A DNA stretch of 29,082 bases from a virus. Location of the stretch: positions 1 to 29,082 of IMG/VR virus record IMGVR_UViG_3300044609_001857; one strand, written 5' to 3'. The notes below the pieces were generated by a model. That model searched no databases and had not been told where the DNA came from. It saw only the letters and a program-made list of their open reading frames with translations. Shown here piece by piece: positions 21,013 to 29,082 of this stretch. Each line of letters begins with the position of its first letter. The first letter of the stretch is position 1. The translations under genes and the position numbers were made by a program.

Positions 21013-21423
21013 ATGGAAACAAGAGATCAACTTATCGGCCAGGGCATGATCGAGGCCAACAGCAAGACCATCGGCGGCATCAAGCTGCGAGCGTTTTCCT
21101 ACGGCTCGCTCCAGATCTCCCACCTGCTCGGTCTCACAATCTTCACTGGCAACAGCGATGACCTCAGCGAGATCGAGCTCCAACGCCAAATCTCCACCTT
21201 CATCTGGATGCAGTCGGCGCCGCTTGAAGATGTGGTGGCTGCCGTCGCCAACAACACCGCAGGGCAAGCAGTACTCACCTATTCCTTCGGCATCGATTTC
21301 TATAACCTCAGCGACATATTCGCCGAAATCGAACGCATCGGCGCACAGGTCGCCGCCAATGAGGTGCGCGTCGAGTCGAAGCACAAATTGACCAGCGAAG
21401 ACGAGCCGCCGGGAAAGTCCTGA
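21013..21423 (+). CDS. Tail assembly chaperone G-like
   Basis: A 136-residue protein directly before the frameshift overlap with the next frame. Its middle (LRAFSYGSLQISHLLGL...EIELQRQISTFIWMQSAPLEDVVAAV) looks helical, and the tail KLTSEDEPPGKS is disordered. In lambda the G protein coats the tape measure during tail assembly. GGGAAAG at 21411-21417 lies four codons before the TGA and lets some ribosomes slip back by one base into the T frame. Confidence 0.75.
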   Translation: METRDQLIGQGMIEANSKTIGGIKLRAFSYGSLQISHLLGLTIFTGNSDDLSEIELQRQISTFIWMQSAPLEDVVAAVANNTAGQAVLTYSFGIDFYNLSDIFAEIERIGAQVAANEVRVESKHKLTSEDEPPGKS

Positions 21424-21656
21424 ACCCCGGTTGGTGCGCCAGCGTGGTCTACGCAATCGCCAAGGACACCGGATGGAGCGAAGAATACATTCTCTGGTCA
21501 CTGCCGCTGGCGCGAGCCCTTCAGTACTACCACTGCGCCCTGCAGGCCGCTGACCTCTGGACGCTTGAGCCGATCACCGCTCAGAAGATTGAGGAAATCA
21601 TCCCCAGCTCCCTGCTCAACTACATCGAGGGCTTGGTTGACTCATCCGCTGAATAA
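21013..21656 (+). CDS. GT fusion by programmed -1 frameshift
   Basis: Slippage on G GGA AAG (21411-21417, the same heptamer as lambda G/GT) joins 135 codons of G to the frame that continues VLNPGWCASVVYAIAKD and ends at 21656. The fusion is 214 residues. The T part (YAIAKDTGWSEEYILWSLPLARALQYYHCALQA) is helical and lacks a good start of its own, since its first start codon is a GTG at 21444. In lambda the T domain binds the tube protein. The slip is predicted from the sequence, not observed. Confidence 0.75.
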
Positions 21657-22322
21657 ATGGCCAAGACGACAATCGAAACCGACATCAGGCAGTTTCAAGC
21701 AATGGCCGAGAAGCTCGGAAGTTTTTCCAAGCGCGATGGTCGCACGCTCATGGAAGAGCAGGCACGCGGAGTCATCAACAACCTGATGCTCATCACGCCA
21801 CCCAGCAACGGCAAGACGCGCGGTGTTGCAGCCAAGAAGCGAGGCGAGGCAGCAATAGCCAGCGATGTTCGCAACGTCTTTATCGGGTCCACGCCGAAGA
21901 ACTCGGAGGTCAGCAGCATGGCGGAAATGGCCAACATCATGCACACCAAGCGCCGTGGCGGAAACATCCGCATCAAGCGGGCAGTAAAGCCAACTCGCGC
22001 AGCCCGTTCGATGATCACCAACTTCATCAGAGTAAAACAGAAAGGTGTCGGCTACCTCGCATCCGGCTGGGCCTCCGCCGCCCGCAAGCTCGGCAAGATC
22101 CGCGTCCCGAACTGGATCGGGCGGCATGATGCGCCTGGTGACACGGACTTCAAAGTAGTCTCCACCTCCATCACGGCCACCATCAGCAACTTGGTTTCGT
22201 GGGGCAGCGAGGTTCACGGCATCGAGCGCCGCATGGCTTACGCGGTGAGGATGCAGACCGGCAAGATGCGCCGCCGCGTCGATCACTTCGTGCAAAAGGC
22301 CATCAAGGCAGCCAATCGGTAA
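21657..22322 (+). CDS. Tail completion / minor tail protein
   Basis: A 221-residue strongly basic protein with many Lys and Arg. Its start (MAKTTIETDIRQFQAMAEKLGSFSKRDGRTLMEEQARGVINNL) resembles the N-terminal helices of gpZ/HK97 gp10-type tail completion proteins. In lambda, Z lies upstream of U; here the gene lies between GT and the tape measure. The ATG is 1 bp past the previous stop, with no Shine-Dalgarno. Family call uncertain. Confidence 0.5.
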   Translation: MAKTTIETDIRQFQAMAEKLGSFSKRDGRTLMEEQARGVINNLMLITPPSNGKTRGVAAKKRGEAAIASDVRNVFIGSTPKNSEVSSMAEMANIMHTKRRGGNIRIKRAVKPTRAARSMITNFIRVKQKGVGYLASGWASAARKLGKIRVPNWIGRHDAPGDTDFKVVSTSITATISNLVSWGSEVHGIERRMAYAVRMQTGKMRRRVDHFVQKAIKAANR

Positions 22323-22348
22323 GAATTGACACCCACCCGATAGCAGCA

Positions 22349-24211
22349 ATGGCCGCGATCACCACCAAGCTGACCCTCAACACCTCGAACTTCGTTTCGG
22401 GCATTGATCGGTCGAAGAAGTCGGCTGCTTCGTTGAAGTCGTCGATGTCCTCACTTGGGTCTAGCATCGGCACCGCTTTCTCAGGCATCGCCAAAAGCGT
22501 GGGCGCGATGGGCTTGGCTGCTACGGGCGCCGCTGCGGCCATCGGTGGGATTGCCTACAAGCTCATCAGCATCGCAGAAGAGGGTATCCAAGCGGAAAAT
22601 CGCATCAAGAATGTCGTCAAGACCATGGGGCTTTTTGGTTCTCAGTCCGGCGATGTGGCCGACAGGCTCATTAAGGTAGCCGATGCCACTGAGCTTGCCA
22701 CCGGCGTCGATGGCGACCTCATCATGTCGGCACAGGCGAAGCTCGCCACCTTCAAAGAGCTCGCCAAAACCTCTGGCATTACCGGCGGAGCATTTGATCG
22801 AGCCACCCAAGCATCCATCGACATGGCCGCCGTCTTTGGTGGCGATGCGACAACATACGCCGTGCAGCTCGGTAAGGCGCTGGAAGACCCGGAGAAAGGT
22901 CTAGCCGCACTCAAGCGCACCGGCGCGCTGACCGCCAAACAGATCAAAGAAATCTCGGCGGAATTCTCGCAAACCGGCAACCGCGCCAAGGCCTTCGATC
23001 AAGTCCTCAAGGCAATCGAAACGCAGGTCGGTGGATCCGCCAGTGCCACGGCAAGCGGCATGGCAAAGATCAAGGTTTCGATTGGCCAAATGCTTGAAGA
23101 GATCGGTAAGCCGATGTCGGAGGTCTTTTCCAAATTCGCCACCGATGTGGCAAAGATGACGCCGCAAATCGTCGAATCATTGGGCGGCCTTGCTCCTAAG
23201 ATTCGGGAAATTGGCTACACCATCACCGCCGCTCTGGCCGAGGCACTTCAAGGCGACACTAGCCGCATGGTGAAGATTGGTGAGCTTATCGGTGAAGCCG
23301 TCACCATTGGCTTTAAGACCGCTATCACACGCGGATTCATGGAGGCCACGGAATCGGCATTTCGATTCTTTGAAAATCTTCCCGTCGTAAAACAGATCGG
23401 TGATTTTGACCAAAAGCTCAAGGAGTTCCAAAGCTCCAGAGCGGAGCAAGCTGGAATGGAGGTTCCAGAATGGATGAAGCCTAAGCCCAGTGTCAGCGAC
23501 TACATCTCCAAAGGCAAAGGTCGCGTCACCGAAGGTCAGATTGAAGATGGCATCGAAAGAATCCGCAGCCTGTTCAAAGAAATCTCGGTCGCCAACAGCC
23601 CGCAGAAACAAGCGCCGTCTGATTTCTTTTCAAGAGACAGGGCTGCCGCAGAGGCCAAAAGAAACCCCATCCTGCCAACCCAACCCGACGCCCCGCAAGG
23701 CCCGTCAGCAGAGGCGCAAAAGAAGGCCGAGGAACTGAGGATGGCGCAAGAGCAGTACCGCCTCGAAGTCGAGTTGGTGCGGGCAAGAATCGCTGGAGAT
23801 CAAAAGCGGATCGATGCGCTCCAACGCGAGCAGGCAATCCGCGAGGAAATCACTCGGCTCGAAGCGCTGGGCATGACCGGCAAAGATCCCAAAGCCGATA
23901 GCAAACTCGACCCGAAAAAAGCTGAAGAGAAAGCCCGCGAGAGAATCCGCCAGACAGCCGCAAAAATGGTGGACGCCCGTGCCGCCGCTGATCAAGCCGA
24001 TCAAAACAAAAAGAAGGCACCCGTCGATTCTGGTGGAGCGGTCGCCCAGCTCGGCAGCGTCGCCAAGGCGACCAATGTGATGATGGGGCGCAGCGCCAAC
24101 GCTGGAATCTTGGAAGAGAACCGCCGTCAGACCGCCCTGCTGCGGACGATTGAGAAGAATACCAAGACCAAAGGAGAAACCCCGAAAATCCCCGACCTCG
24201 TCTTCGCATGA
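22349..24211 (+). CDS. Tail tape measure protein (short)
   Basis: A 620-residue protein. The N-terminus (ITTKLTLNTSNFVSGIDRSKKSAASLKSSMSSL) is the usual tape-measure opening. It is followed by a hydrophobic glycine/alanine-rich stretch (about 40-75), a helical core rich in Ala (DVADRLIKVADATELATG...), a second region around 290-370, and a charged coiled coil (about 500-590: AQKKAEELRMAQEQYRLEVELVRARIAG). It is clearly shorter than lambda gpH (853), so a shorter tail is expected. The ATG 22349 lies 17 nt after TTGACA. A frame open further upstream overlaps the preceding gene and is rejected. Confidence 0.9.
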   Translation: MAAITTKLTLNTSNFVSGIDRSKKSAASLKSSMSSLGSSIGTAFSGIAKSVGAMGLAATGAAAAIGGIAYKLISIAEEGIQAENRIKNVVKTMGLFGSQSGDVADRLIKVADATELATGVDGDLIMSAQAKLATFKELAKTSGITGGAFDRATQASIDMAAVFGGDATTYAVQLGKALEDPEKGLAALKRTGALTAKQIKEISAEFSQTGNRAKAFDQVLKAIETQVGGSASATASGMAKIKVSIGQMLEEIGKPMSEVFSKFATDVAKMTPQIVESLGGLAPKIREIGYTITAALAEALQGDTSRMVKIGELIGEAVTIGFKTAITRGFMEATESAFRFFENLPVVKQIGDFDQKLKEFQSSRAEQAGMEVPEWMKPKPSVSDYISKGKGRVTEGQIEDGIERIRSLFKEISVANSPQKQAPSDFFSRDRAAAEAKRNPILPTQPDAPQGPSAEAQKKAEELRMAQEQYRLEVELVRARIAGDQKRIDALQREQAIREEITRLEALGMTGKDPKADSKLDPKKAEEKARERIRQTAAKMVDARAAADQADQNKKKAPVDSGGAVAQLGSVAKATNVMMGRSANAGILEENRRQTALLRTIEKNTKTKGETPKIPDLVFA

Positions 24212-24957
24212 GTAGCTCAAACATTAAAATAGAGGGAGCGACAGGCTCCAAAAGCAAGGAAGGCGTCATCCAATGGACGATCCCCTACTATGTCACCAGC
24301 ATCAGTGACGTGTTCAAGGTTGGCACTGGCAAATACGAAGAATGCCAAGAGGTCTCGCGCACCTGGAGCTGCAACAACGATGGCCCTAACCCATCGTACA
24401 TCGTGACCGTGGTCTACGAGGGTGGCAGCGCAGAGTCGGACAAAAACACTTACGGCGACGAGGACAGCTCGGTGTGGAGCCTCGATTTCGAAATCGCCGA
24501 GGAGCCGATCGAGTCGCACTGGAACTTTGAGGAAATCAAAAAGAAGTACGGCGGCAAATGGGGCGACCCGGAAAATGAAGAAGACTGGGTGTTCCCCAAA
24601 GAGCTCCCTGCAGGCACCAGCTCGGGATCGGGACTGGGAGGAAAAAACAAAGTTGGCCCAGGCAATAAAAACCCGATGAAGGGTGTCAAAACCTACCTCG
24701 TCATGAACTGCACCGCATCGGTGAGCTACACGAAAAAAACTCTGCCGAGTGATGTGGTCGATAAGGTCGGTAAACTTTACGGCAAAATCCCCGATGCCCC
24801 ACCCCAGTTTAGATCATTGGATACCGGTGGCAGGAACTGGCTCAAACTTCCGCCGCAAATTTCCAAGCGGGGCAACGTCTGGCAGATCAACGAATCGTGG
24901 AGGCTGTCTGAATATGTCGAATGGCCAAAGGAGGTCTACAAGGACGGGAAAGTTTAA
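24208..24957 (+). CDS. Unknown tail-tip protein A (249 aa)
   Basis: It overlaps the tape-measure stop by 4 bp (ATGA). Beta-rich with many aromatic residues (VIQWTIPYYVTSISDVFKVG, YIVTVVYEGGSAESDK). A Gly/Ser/Asn linker (TSSGSGLGGKNKVGPGNKNP, 133-152) separates two parts. The second ends RNWLKLPPQISKRGNVWQINESWRLSEY. No similarity to lambda M/L/K/I is recognised. Position after the tape measure suggests a distal tail or baseplate protein. Confidence 0.65.
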   Translation: MSSSNIKIEGATGSKSKEGVIQWTIPYYVTSISDVFKVGTGKYEECQEVSRTWSCNNDGPNPSYIVTVVYEGGSAESDKNTYGDEDSSVWSLDFEIAEEPIESHWNFEEIKKKYGGKWGDPENEEDWVFPKELPAGTSSGSGLGGKNKVGPGNKNPMKGVKTYLVMNCTASVSYTKKTLPSDVVDKVGKLYGKIPDAPPQFRSLDTGGRNWLKLPPQISKRGNVWQINESWRLSEYVEWPKEVYKDGKV

Positions 24958-24965
24958 TCGGGCCA

Positions 24966-25607
24966 ATGAACATCAAAGAAATCAAGGTTCAAAAGGGCGA
25001 GAAGATCCAAGCCGCGTGGGAGCGATTGGTGCGTTGGGTCGATACGCTCAAGGTGGTGCCAGGTGATGGCGTGAAGGTGCGCGAAACACCCAAGGGCACC
25101 ATCGTCACGGTGATCAAAGACCCTCAGCCGTACAGGCATCCGTTCAAGGCTGGCGTGAGCGAGTCGGGGGCATCGGTGCGAGCAGGAACCGTCAATGGGC
25201 AAACGCCCTACATCCTCGATGTGGTCACCAAGAATTGGCGGCGAATCGATAACCGCGACGACGACGGCAACAAGTTCGATGTGGAGAAGCCGACGCCGAC
25301 AATGAAGCTGGATTTGAAAAATCATGAGGGCGGCAAGTTCTACATTTCGCTGCGCGTGAAGCCGAATGATGCCGGCACGATCAAAGACCCCAAAACCGAC
25401 TTGAGGGTCGTGCAGTCACCGACGGCGGATGGGCTCAAGGATGGCGCTGGCTACTACCCGCTTGCACTCTTTTACCTCAATGCGTCTGGCACTGCCGTTG
25501 AGGAGTCATTCCAGATCGTCCACCACAACATGCGCTACCTGTATCAGGCGCGGAAATCGACCGAGGGCGAAACAACCGGCAACCGTCACCTCTTTTTCCC
25601 GGTGTGA
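24966..25607 (+). CDS. Unknown tail-tip protein B (213 aa)
   Basis: Begins IKEIKVQKGEKIQAAWERLVRWVDTLKVVPGDGVKV, a helix followed by strands. A beta-rich middle (PFKAGVSESGASVRAGTVNGQTPYIL) resembles short phage adaptor domains. Its end (IVHHNMRYLYQARKSTEGETTGNRHLFFPV) contains several aromatic residues. ATG 24966 lies 8 bp past the previous stop, and the TGA overlaps the next start. The family is not recognised. Likely a structural protein of the distal tail. Confidence 0.6.
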   Translation: MNIKEIKVQKGEKIQAAWERLVRWVDTLKVVPGDGVKVRETPKGTIVTVIKDPQPYRHPFKAGVSESGASVRAGTVNGQTPYILDVVTKNWRRIDNRDDDGNKFDVEKPTPTMKLDLKNHEGGKFYISLRVKPNDAGTIKDPKTDLRVVQSPTADGLKDGAGYYPLALFYLNASGTAVEESFQIVHHNMRYLYQARKSTEGETTGNRHLFFPV

Positions 25608-26680
25608 AAAACATCCCGCTCATTCGCCATGAAACATGGAACTCACTGGTGGACACCATCAGTCGGAGGTTGCCGCTGCGTTTCGAGGCGGGACCTAATC
25701 CCCGCAAGTGGTCTCACCCGTGGAAGATTTCACCATTTTGGGATAACGGAGACGAAGAGAACGGGATCGCGGGTCAATGGCTCTTCAAGATCAAGCCGGG
25801 CTTCGTCAATGGCGTGGAGGTGACAGTGCCAACCCGTGTGAAGCATGCCGGCGAGCGAACGCTGACCCGCCTGACCGAGGCAAAGGAGGACATCAAAGAT
25901 CCTGAGCGGATGGTCGATGCCTTCCTGACTGAATGGCCGCGAGTTGAGATCGGATCGACGCGAGTGATCGGCACCGGAGCGGAACCCACTGGGCTTGTTG
26001 GCAGCGCACTGACCAGCATCAAGGTGGTCTATGAACCCGTGCCGAAGTTCTTTACCAACCTTGGAGTGACGGAGGCGCACATCGAGTTCGAAGGCAACAT
26101 CACCAGCGGATTGACCTTCAAGGATGGGATGGAGGATCCAAAGACTGCCCGCCGCCTGCGGTCTTGCGATGTGTCGCTTTGGAAGGACCGTCCATCGGCG
26201 AAGTTTGAAGTCTATCCAGGCAGCATTCTGGATGGCTCATTTGGTGCCATCTACATCACCTACAACCATTCCGGCGGGATGAAGAAAAACCCCTACCTGC
26301 GGATCAGTGAAAAGTTCGTGCCGCCGATTGAGCCGGAGTCCGAGATGGCACTGCTCGAAGGCATCACTGATCCCGAATTTGATGTGCTCAAGGTGGCCAG
26401 CATCTACTTTGTAAGCCCGCCGGGAGTTGAGCCTGCAGCTGAACTGGATGCCACATGGACGCCCTATGTGAAGTACAACCACTTCTGGAACCTCGCGCAT
26501 TCGCCGCAGAGTATTCCCGATGCCACACCGATTGAACCGATCCGACTCACCACAGCTCTTGCCGGCGGATTGGCCGACATCCTCATTGCCACCATTCTGG
26601 CCCCGCTCAACAACCAGTTGAACCAGGCGCTTCAAATTCTCAAGAGCCGCAACTTGAGAGGAGCGTTCTGGTCGCTATGA
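25604..26680 (+). CDS. Unknown tail-tip protein C (358 aa)
   Basis: It begins at a GTG that overlaps the previous TGA. Strand-rich, with SPFWDNGDEENGIAGQWLFKIKPGFVNGVEVTVP near the start and conserved-looking PYLRISEKFVPPIEPESEMALLEG in the third quarter. It closes with a helix LADILIATILAPLNNQLNQALQILKSRN that could oligomerise. Its size and place suit a baseplate hub or a receptor-binding adaptor. No family recognised. Confidence 0.65.
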   Translation: MKNIPLIRHETWNSLVDTISRRLPLRFEAGPNPRKWSHPWKISPFWDNGDEENGIAGQWLFKIKPGFVNGVEVTVPTRVKHAGERTLTRLTEAKEDIKDPERMVDAFLTEWPRVEIGSTRVIGTGAEPTGLVGSALTSIKVVYEPVPKFFTNLGVTEAHIEFEGNITSGLTFKDGMEDPKTARRLRSCDVSLWKDRPSAKFEVYPGSILDGSFGAIYITYNHSGGMKKNPYLRISEKFVPPIEPESEMALLEGITDPEFDVLKVASIYFVSPPGVEPAAELDATWTPYVKYNHFWNLAHSPQSIPDATPIEPIRLTTALAGGLADILIATILAPLNNQLNQALQILKSRNLRGAFWSL

Positions 26681-26853
26681 GCTTGGACAAAAGAGAACGC
26701 CTCGCCAAAAAACGCAACGACGAGGAAGAGGCCAAAAAGGTTGAGTCAGAGAAACTCAATCCATCATTCCCCTACAAGATGGAGGTCTTCCCATACGACT
26801 TCTTTGGCTACGAGCAACTGACCGCACCGACAGAGGGCACGTCCACAAGTTGA
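26677..26853 (+). CDS. Small charged tail-module protein (58 aa)
   Basis: MSLDKRERLAKKRNDEEEAKK opens a highly charged helix. It is followed by PSFPYKMEVFPYDFFGYEQL with many aromatic residues. The ATG overlaps the previous TGA (ATGA). The stop TGA is part of the TTGACG before the fibre gene. Coupling at both ends argues that it is real. It could be a linker peptide or a small chaperone of the tail tip. Confidence 0.6.
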   Translation: MSLDKRERLAKKRNDEEEAKKVESEKLNPSFPYKMEVFPYDFFGYEQLTAPTEGTSTS

Positions 26854-26872
26854 CGCGAGGGCGGGTGAAAAG

Positions 26873-29082
26873 ATGCAAGTTTTAGCATTCGTCGATCTCA
26901 CCAACCGCAAGCTCAACAGCACCCTTGGGGGAAGCACGCTGACCTTGCCGGAACTGGTGCAGGGCGACGAAATCCGCATAGGCCTGCGCTTTTCGGAGCA
27001 GATTGAAGGCACGGCTACCGAGGTCACCCGCACGCTCAATTCGCTGCGTGCCAGCATTGGCTTGGTGGATGCCAGACCGACCGGCGGGACCTTTCAACTG
27101 CATGTGGATGGCGACCCGGTCGGCTCCCCGCTAGCTTTCGATGCGACCGCTGCTCAAGTCCAAGCAGCTCTCGATGCCGCCTATACTTCGAGCGTCACCG
27201 TGACCGCAAAAGATGGCTCATGGCTGGTCGATGTGGCCAATGCGACCGAGGCAAACCTGCCCATCACCGGCACTTCAGTGAACCTTGAGCCGAGTTGTCA
27301 TGTGCGGGTGCGCTCTTACCTAGTAGGATCGAAGAAACGCCATGAGATCCGCCTGATTCGCTCCCCCTTCGCAGCGACCTCAATTTTCTCAAACATCCTG
27401 CCAGCCATGCCCGAAGTCATTCGGATTCAGGCGGGTGGCAACGACAACACGACCGAATGGGATGAGATCCAAGCCCTCAAGATCAGCCCGTTCTTCCGTG
27501 GCACCTATCAGCTCCGCCGTGGTTACAAACGCTCAGGCGAACTCTCGATCGAGGATGGCGCGGAGGAAATCCAAGAGGCCATCGCCAAGCTTGCAGACGA
27601 TGGAGGTTCTTTCACCGTCAGCAACCCCTCCAACAACACCGCGCACATCACATTTGGTGGTGATATGGGCGGACTGCCGCAGGAGCTACTGGAGGTTGAG
27701 GTTTTCTCAGCGCCACCCGGCGACCCAACATTCGTCCTGAACCTCAACACCGCCGAACTGGCCGACGCGCTGCGTGCCGTCGATAACATCACCACGGCGG
27801 TGCTGGAGGTCGAGATGACCGTCGAGGACGAAAACGATCCCGACACCCTCTACACCATCACGCCGATCCGCGTTCCTGTCCGCATCATCCGCGAACTCAA
27901 CTGGGAGGGATTGGAGACTGCCTCCAACATCGACTGGCTGCGCCCGCCCCATGGTCGCACCTATGTCCCCTTCACCGAGGATCAAATCATCACCGGCAGC
28001 CAACACTATGTGGCCCCGATCGGCGATGGCACCAACACCGAGTACACGCTCACCCACAACCTCGGCACCCGCGACCTGCATGTGACCGTGCGCAAGAATG
28101 ATGGCGAGTCGTCCATCGTCGATCGCCAGTTCTCGCTCGATGGCGAAGACCTCTATGTCTCCTACGCGGTGACCCTCGACAGCGAGGACGATCTCACCAT
28201 CAAGTTCAATAATCCGCCCACGACCAATCAGTATGTGGCGACCATCACCACTGCCGGCCCCATCTCGGCCTTCCAAGCCCACAGCCATACGATTGAGCAG
28301 ATCGAGGGGCTGCACCTGATCCTTGATGACCTCGGCAGCCGCGTGGAGACGCTGGAGACCTTTATCCCAACCGCAGGCGTCTCATCTGAAGACAACAAAC
28401 AAGTATCAGTGGCCTCGTGGGAGTTGCCAAAAATCTTCGAGGTGTTCCCCACCCGCTCGACAGTGGATGCGGACGACGTGGTTTCGATCGAGATCGACAA
28501 GTTGCCGCGAAACGGGGGGCTGCTTCCCGCCAAGTACCTCACCGGATCACCAAGCGTGGCAAACTCCATCCCCACGACACCAAGCCAAAGCGCGGTCTAC
28601 CAATACACCGACACCACCAAAGGTTTGGCGATTCCGGGCTACCTTGGCCGCAAAGGAAAAACCATCTCAGCCCCCGCGTTCTACGCATGGGACGGCCGAG
28701 GGTTTTACCAGGTGGAAAAGATTCGCGAGTCGGAAACGGTTTACTACCCATCTGACTTCAGCCGCGAGCTTTTCAGAATCCATGTGAACGAGAAGCAACT
28801 TCGCTTCGGGAAAACCTTCTTACTGGATTTTTCATTCGTCGCCGCCGTCTTCAACTCCAACACCTCGGTTCATTGGGGCGTGGTGATTGATATTGGCATT
28901 CCCCAAGGCACGCCAACGACACCCAGCAACATCTCCACGGTCAATTTCCTGCCGCCGTCGCTCGATCATTCAATCATGCTCACCAGCGTGCCGTCGGCTC
29001 ATTCGTTTGGCCTGCGCGTGACGAGGAAGCTCGAAAACCTGCTGCCGGTCTACAAGGTCGATCGCGTGCTTTATGGGGCGAC
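26873..29082 (+). CDS. Fibre-like tail protein, 5' part (runs off the end)
   Basis: An open frame of at least 736 codons with no stop before the window ends. Start ATG 26873 lies 17 nt after TTGACG (26850-26855). Two related beta domains occur near 27086-27310 (GTFQLHVDGD...ATAAQVQAALDAAY) and 27500-27720 (GTYQLRRGYK...GAEEIQEAIAKL), as in phage proteins with 'AT..VQ.AL' repeats. A middle part (EYTLTHNLGTRDLHVTVRKNDGE) is a typical tail-fibre shaft or collar sequence. HSHTIEQIEGLHLILDDLG (about 28277-28370) is a trimerising coiled-coil neck. The remaining part would bear the receptor-binding region. Role in host recognition is inferred. Confidence 0.75.
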   Translation, partial: MQVLAFVDLTNRKLNSTLGGSTLTLPELVQGDEIRIGLRFSEQIEGTATEVTRTLNSLRASIGLVDARPTGGTFQLHVDGDPVGSPLAFDATAAQVQAALDAAYTSSVTVTAKDGSWLVDVANATEANLPITGTSVNLEPSCHVRVRSYLVGSKKRHEIRLIRSPFAATSIFSNILPAMPEVIRIQAGGNDNTTEWDEIQALKISPFFRGTYQLRRGYKRSGELSIEDGAEEIQEAIAKLADDGGSFTVSNPSNNTAHITFGGDMGGLPQELLEVEVFSAPPGDPTFVLNLNTAELADALRAVDNITTAVLEVEMTVEDENDPDTLYTITPIRVPVRIIRELNWEGLETASNIDWLRPPHGRTYVPFTEDQIITGSQHYVAPIGDGTNTEYTLTHNLGTRDLHVTVRKNDGESSIVDRQFSLDGEDLYVSYAVTLDSEDDLTIKFNNPPTTNQYVATITTAGPISAFQAHSHTIEQIEGLHLILDDLGSRVETLETFIPTAGVSSEDNKQVSVASWELPKIFEVFPTRSTVDADDVVSIEIDKLPRNGGLLPAKYLTGSPSVANSIPTTPSQSAVYQYTDTTKGLAIPGYLGRKGKTISAPAFYAWDGRGFYQVEKIRESETVYYPSDFSRELFRIHVNEKQLRFGKTFLLDFSFVAAVFNSNTSVHWGVVIDIGIPQGTPTTPSNISTVNFLPPSLDHSIMLTSVPSAHSFGLRVTRKLENLLPVYKVDRVLYGA

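Noticed and set aside
22199-22348. Longer tape measure starting at 22199
   Set aside because: The extra 50 residues overlap the tail completion gene in another frame and are Arg/His-rich without helix pattern. The ATG at 22349 has the TTGACA element and a standard tape-measure start.
1-29082. CRISPR array, tRNA or rRNA gene, integrase, lysis genes
   Set aside because: I looked for evenly spaced repeats, cloverleaf ends with TTCRANNC, tyrosine/serine recombinase motifs and holin/endolysin patterns, and saw none.

Overview
The window looks like a GC-rich bacterial chromosome, or a long metagenomic contig, carrying most of a lambda-like tailed prophage. I lean towards Verrucomicrobiota. The reasons are the few Shine-Dalgarno sequences, a scrap of an FG-GAP repeat protein, and the plasmid/phage families present. 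There is no rRNA or other marker gene, so the assignment is weak.

Left flank (1-2735): host DNA that looks like a gene graveyard. It holds the 3' part of an exported SphA/MetA-pathway-like protein, an IS1380-type transposase scrap, an intact atypical short-chain dehydrogenase, an FG-GAP scrap fused in frame to the C-terminus of an IS91-type transposase, and a cutA gene that has lost its 5' end. Two copies of an 80-bp imperfect repeat sit exactly where the IS1380 and cutA fragments break off.

Left arm of the element (2736-10164): mostly minus strand, read right to left. The genes are a ParB-fold protein, a TAGT-like glycosyltransferase that overlaps it, a stand-alone MgsA/RarA C-terminal-like protein, a short plasmid-type conserved protein, a small acidic protein, a minimal ATP-dependent DNA ligase, an amidoligase, a class II glutamine amidotransferase, an unknown protein, an excisionase-like HTH protein and a 51-residue protein. 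Two plus-strand genes interrupt the run. One of them is strikingly AT-rich and looks like a moron. The same leader (41 bp identical plus 18 bp identical) stands before the ligase operon and before the amidoligase. The amidoligase/GATase pair and the ParB/glycosyltransferase pair are candidate parts of a modification system, possibly DNA hypermodification, whose base-modifying first enzyme is not in the window.

Right arm (10293-29082, plus strand): a lambda-ordered late operon. It runs Zn-ribbon protein, small terminase, GpA-type large terminase, gpW-like protein, portal, S49 protease/scaffold with a nested scaffold start, major capsid, head-tail and tail-terminator proteins, two paralogous tail proteins, a G/GT pair with the lambda slippery heptamer, a tail completion protein, a short tape measure, four tail proteins I do not recognise, and a long fibre-like protein that runs off the end. 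An AbiEi/AbiEii-type toxin-antitoxin cassette with a symmetric nested operator is inserted between portal and protease.

The most unusual signal is TTGACA or TTGACG placed 13-17 nt before the start codon of nine phage genes. Nearly all of these are genes that are not translationally coupled to the gene upstream. That position does not fit a promoter and suggests an unfamiliar initiation signal. No integrase, lysis, repressor or replication-initiator gene is visible, so the element continues to the right.
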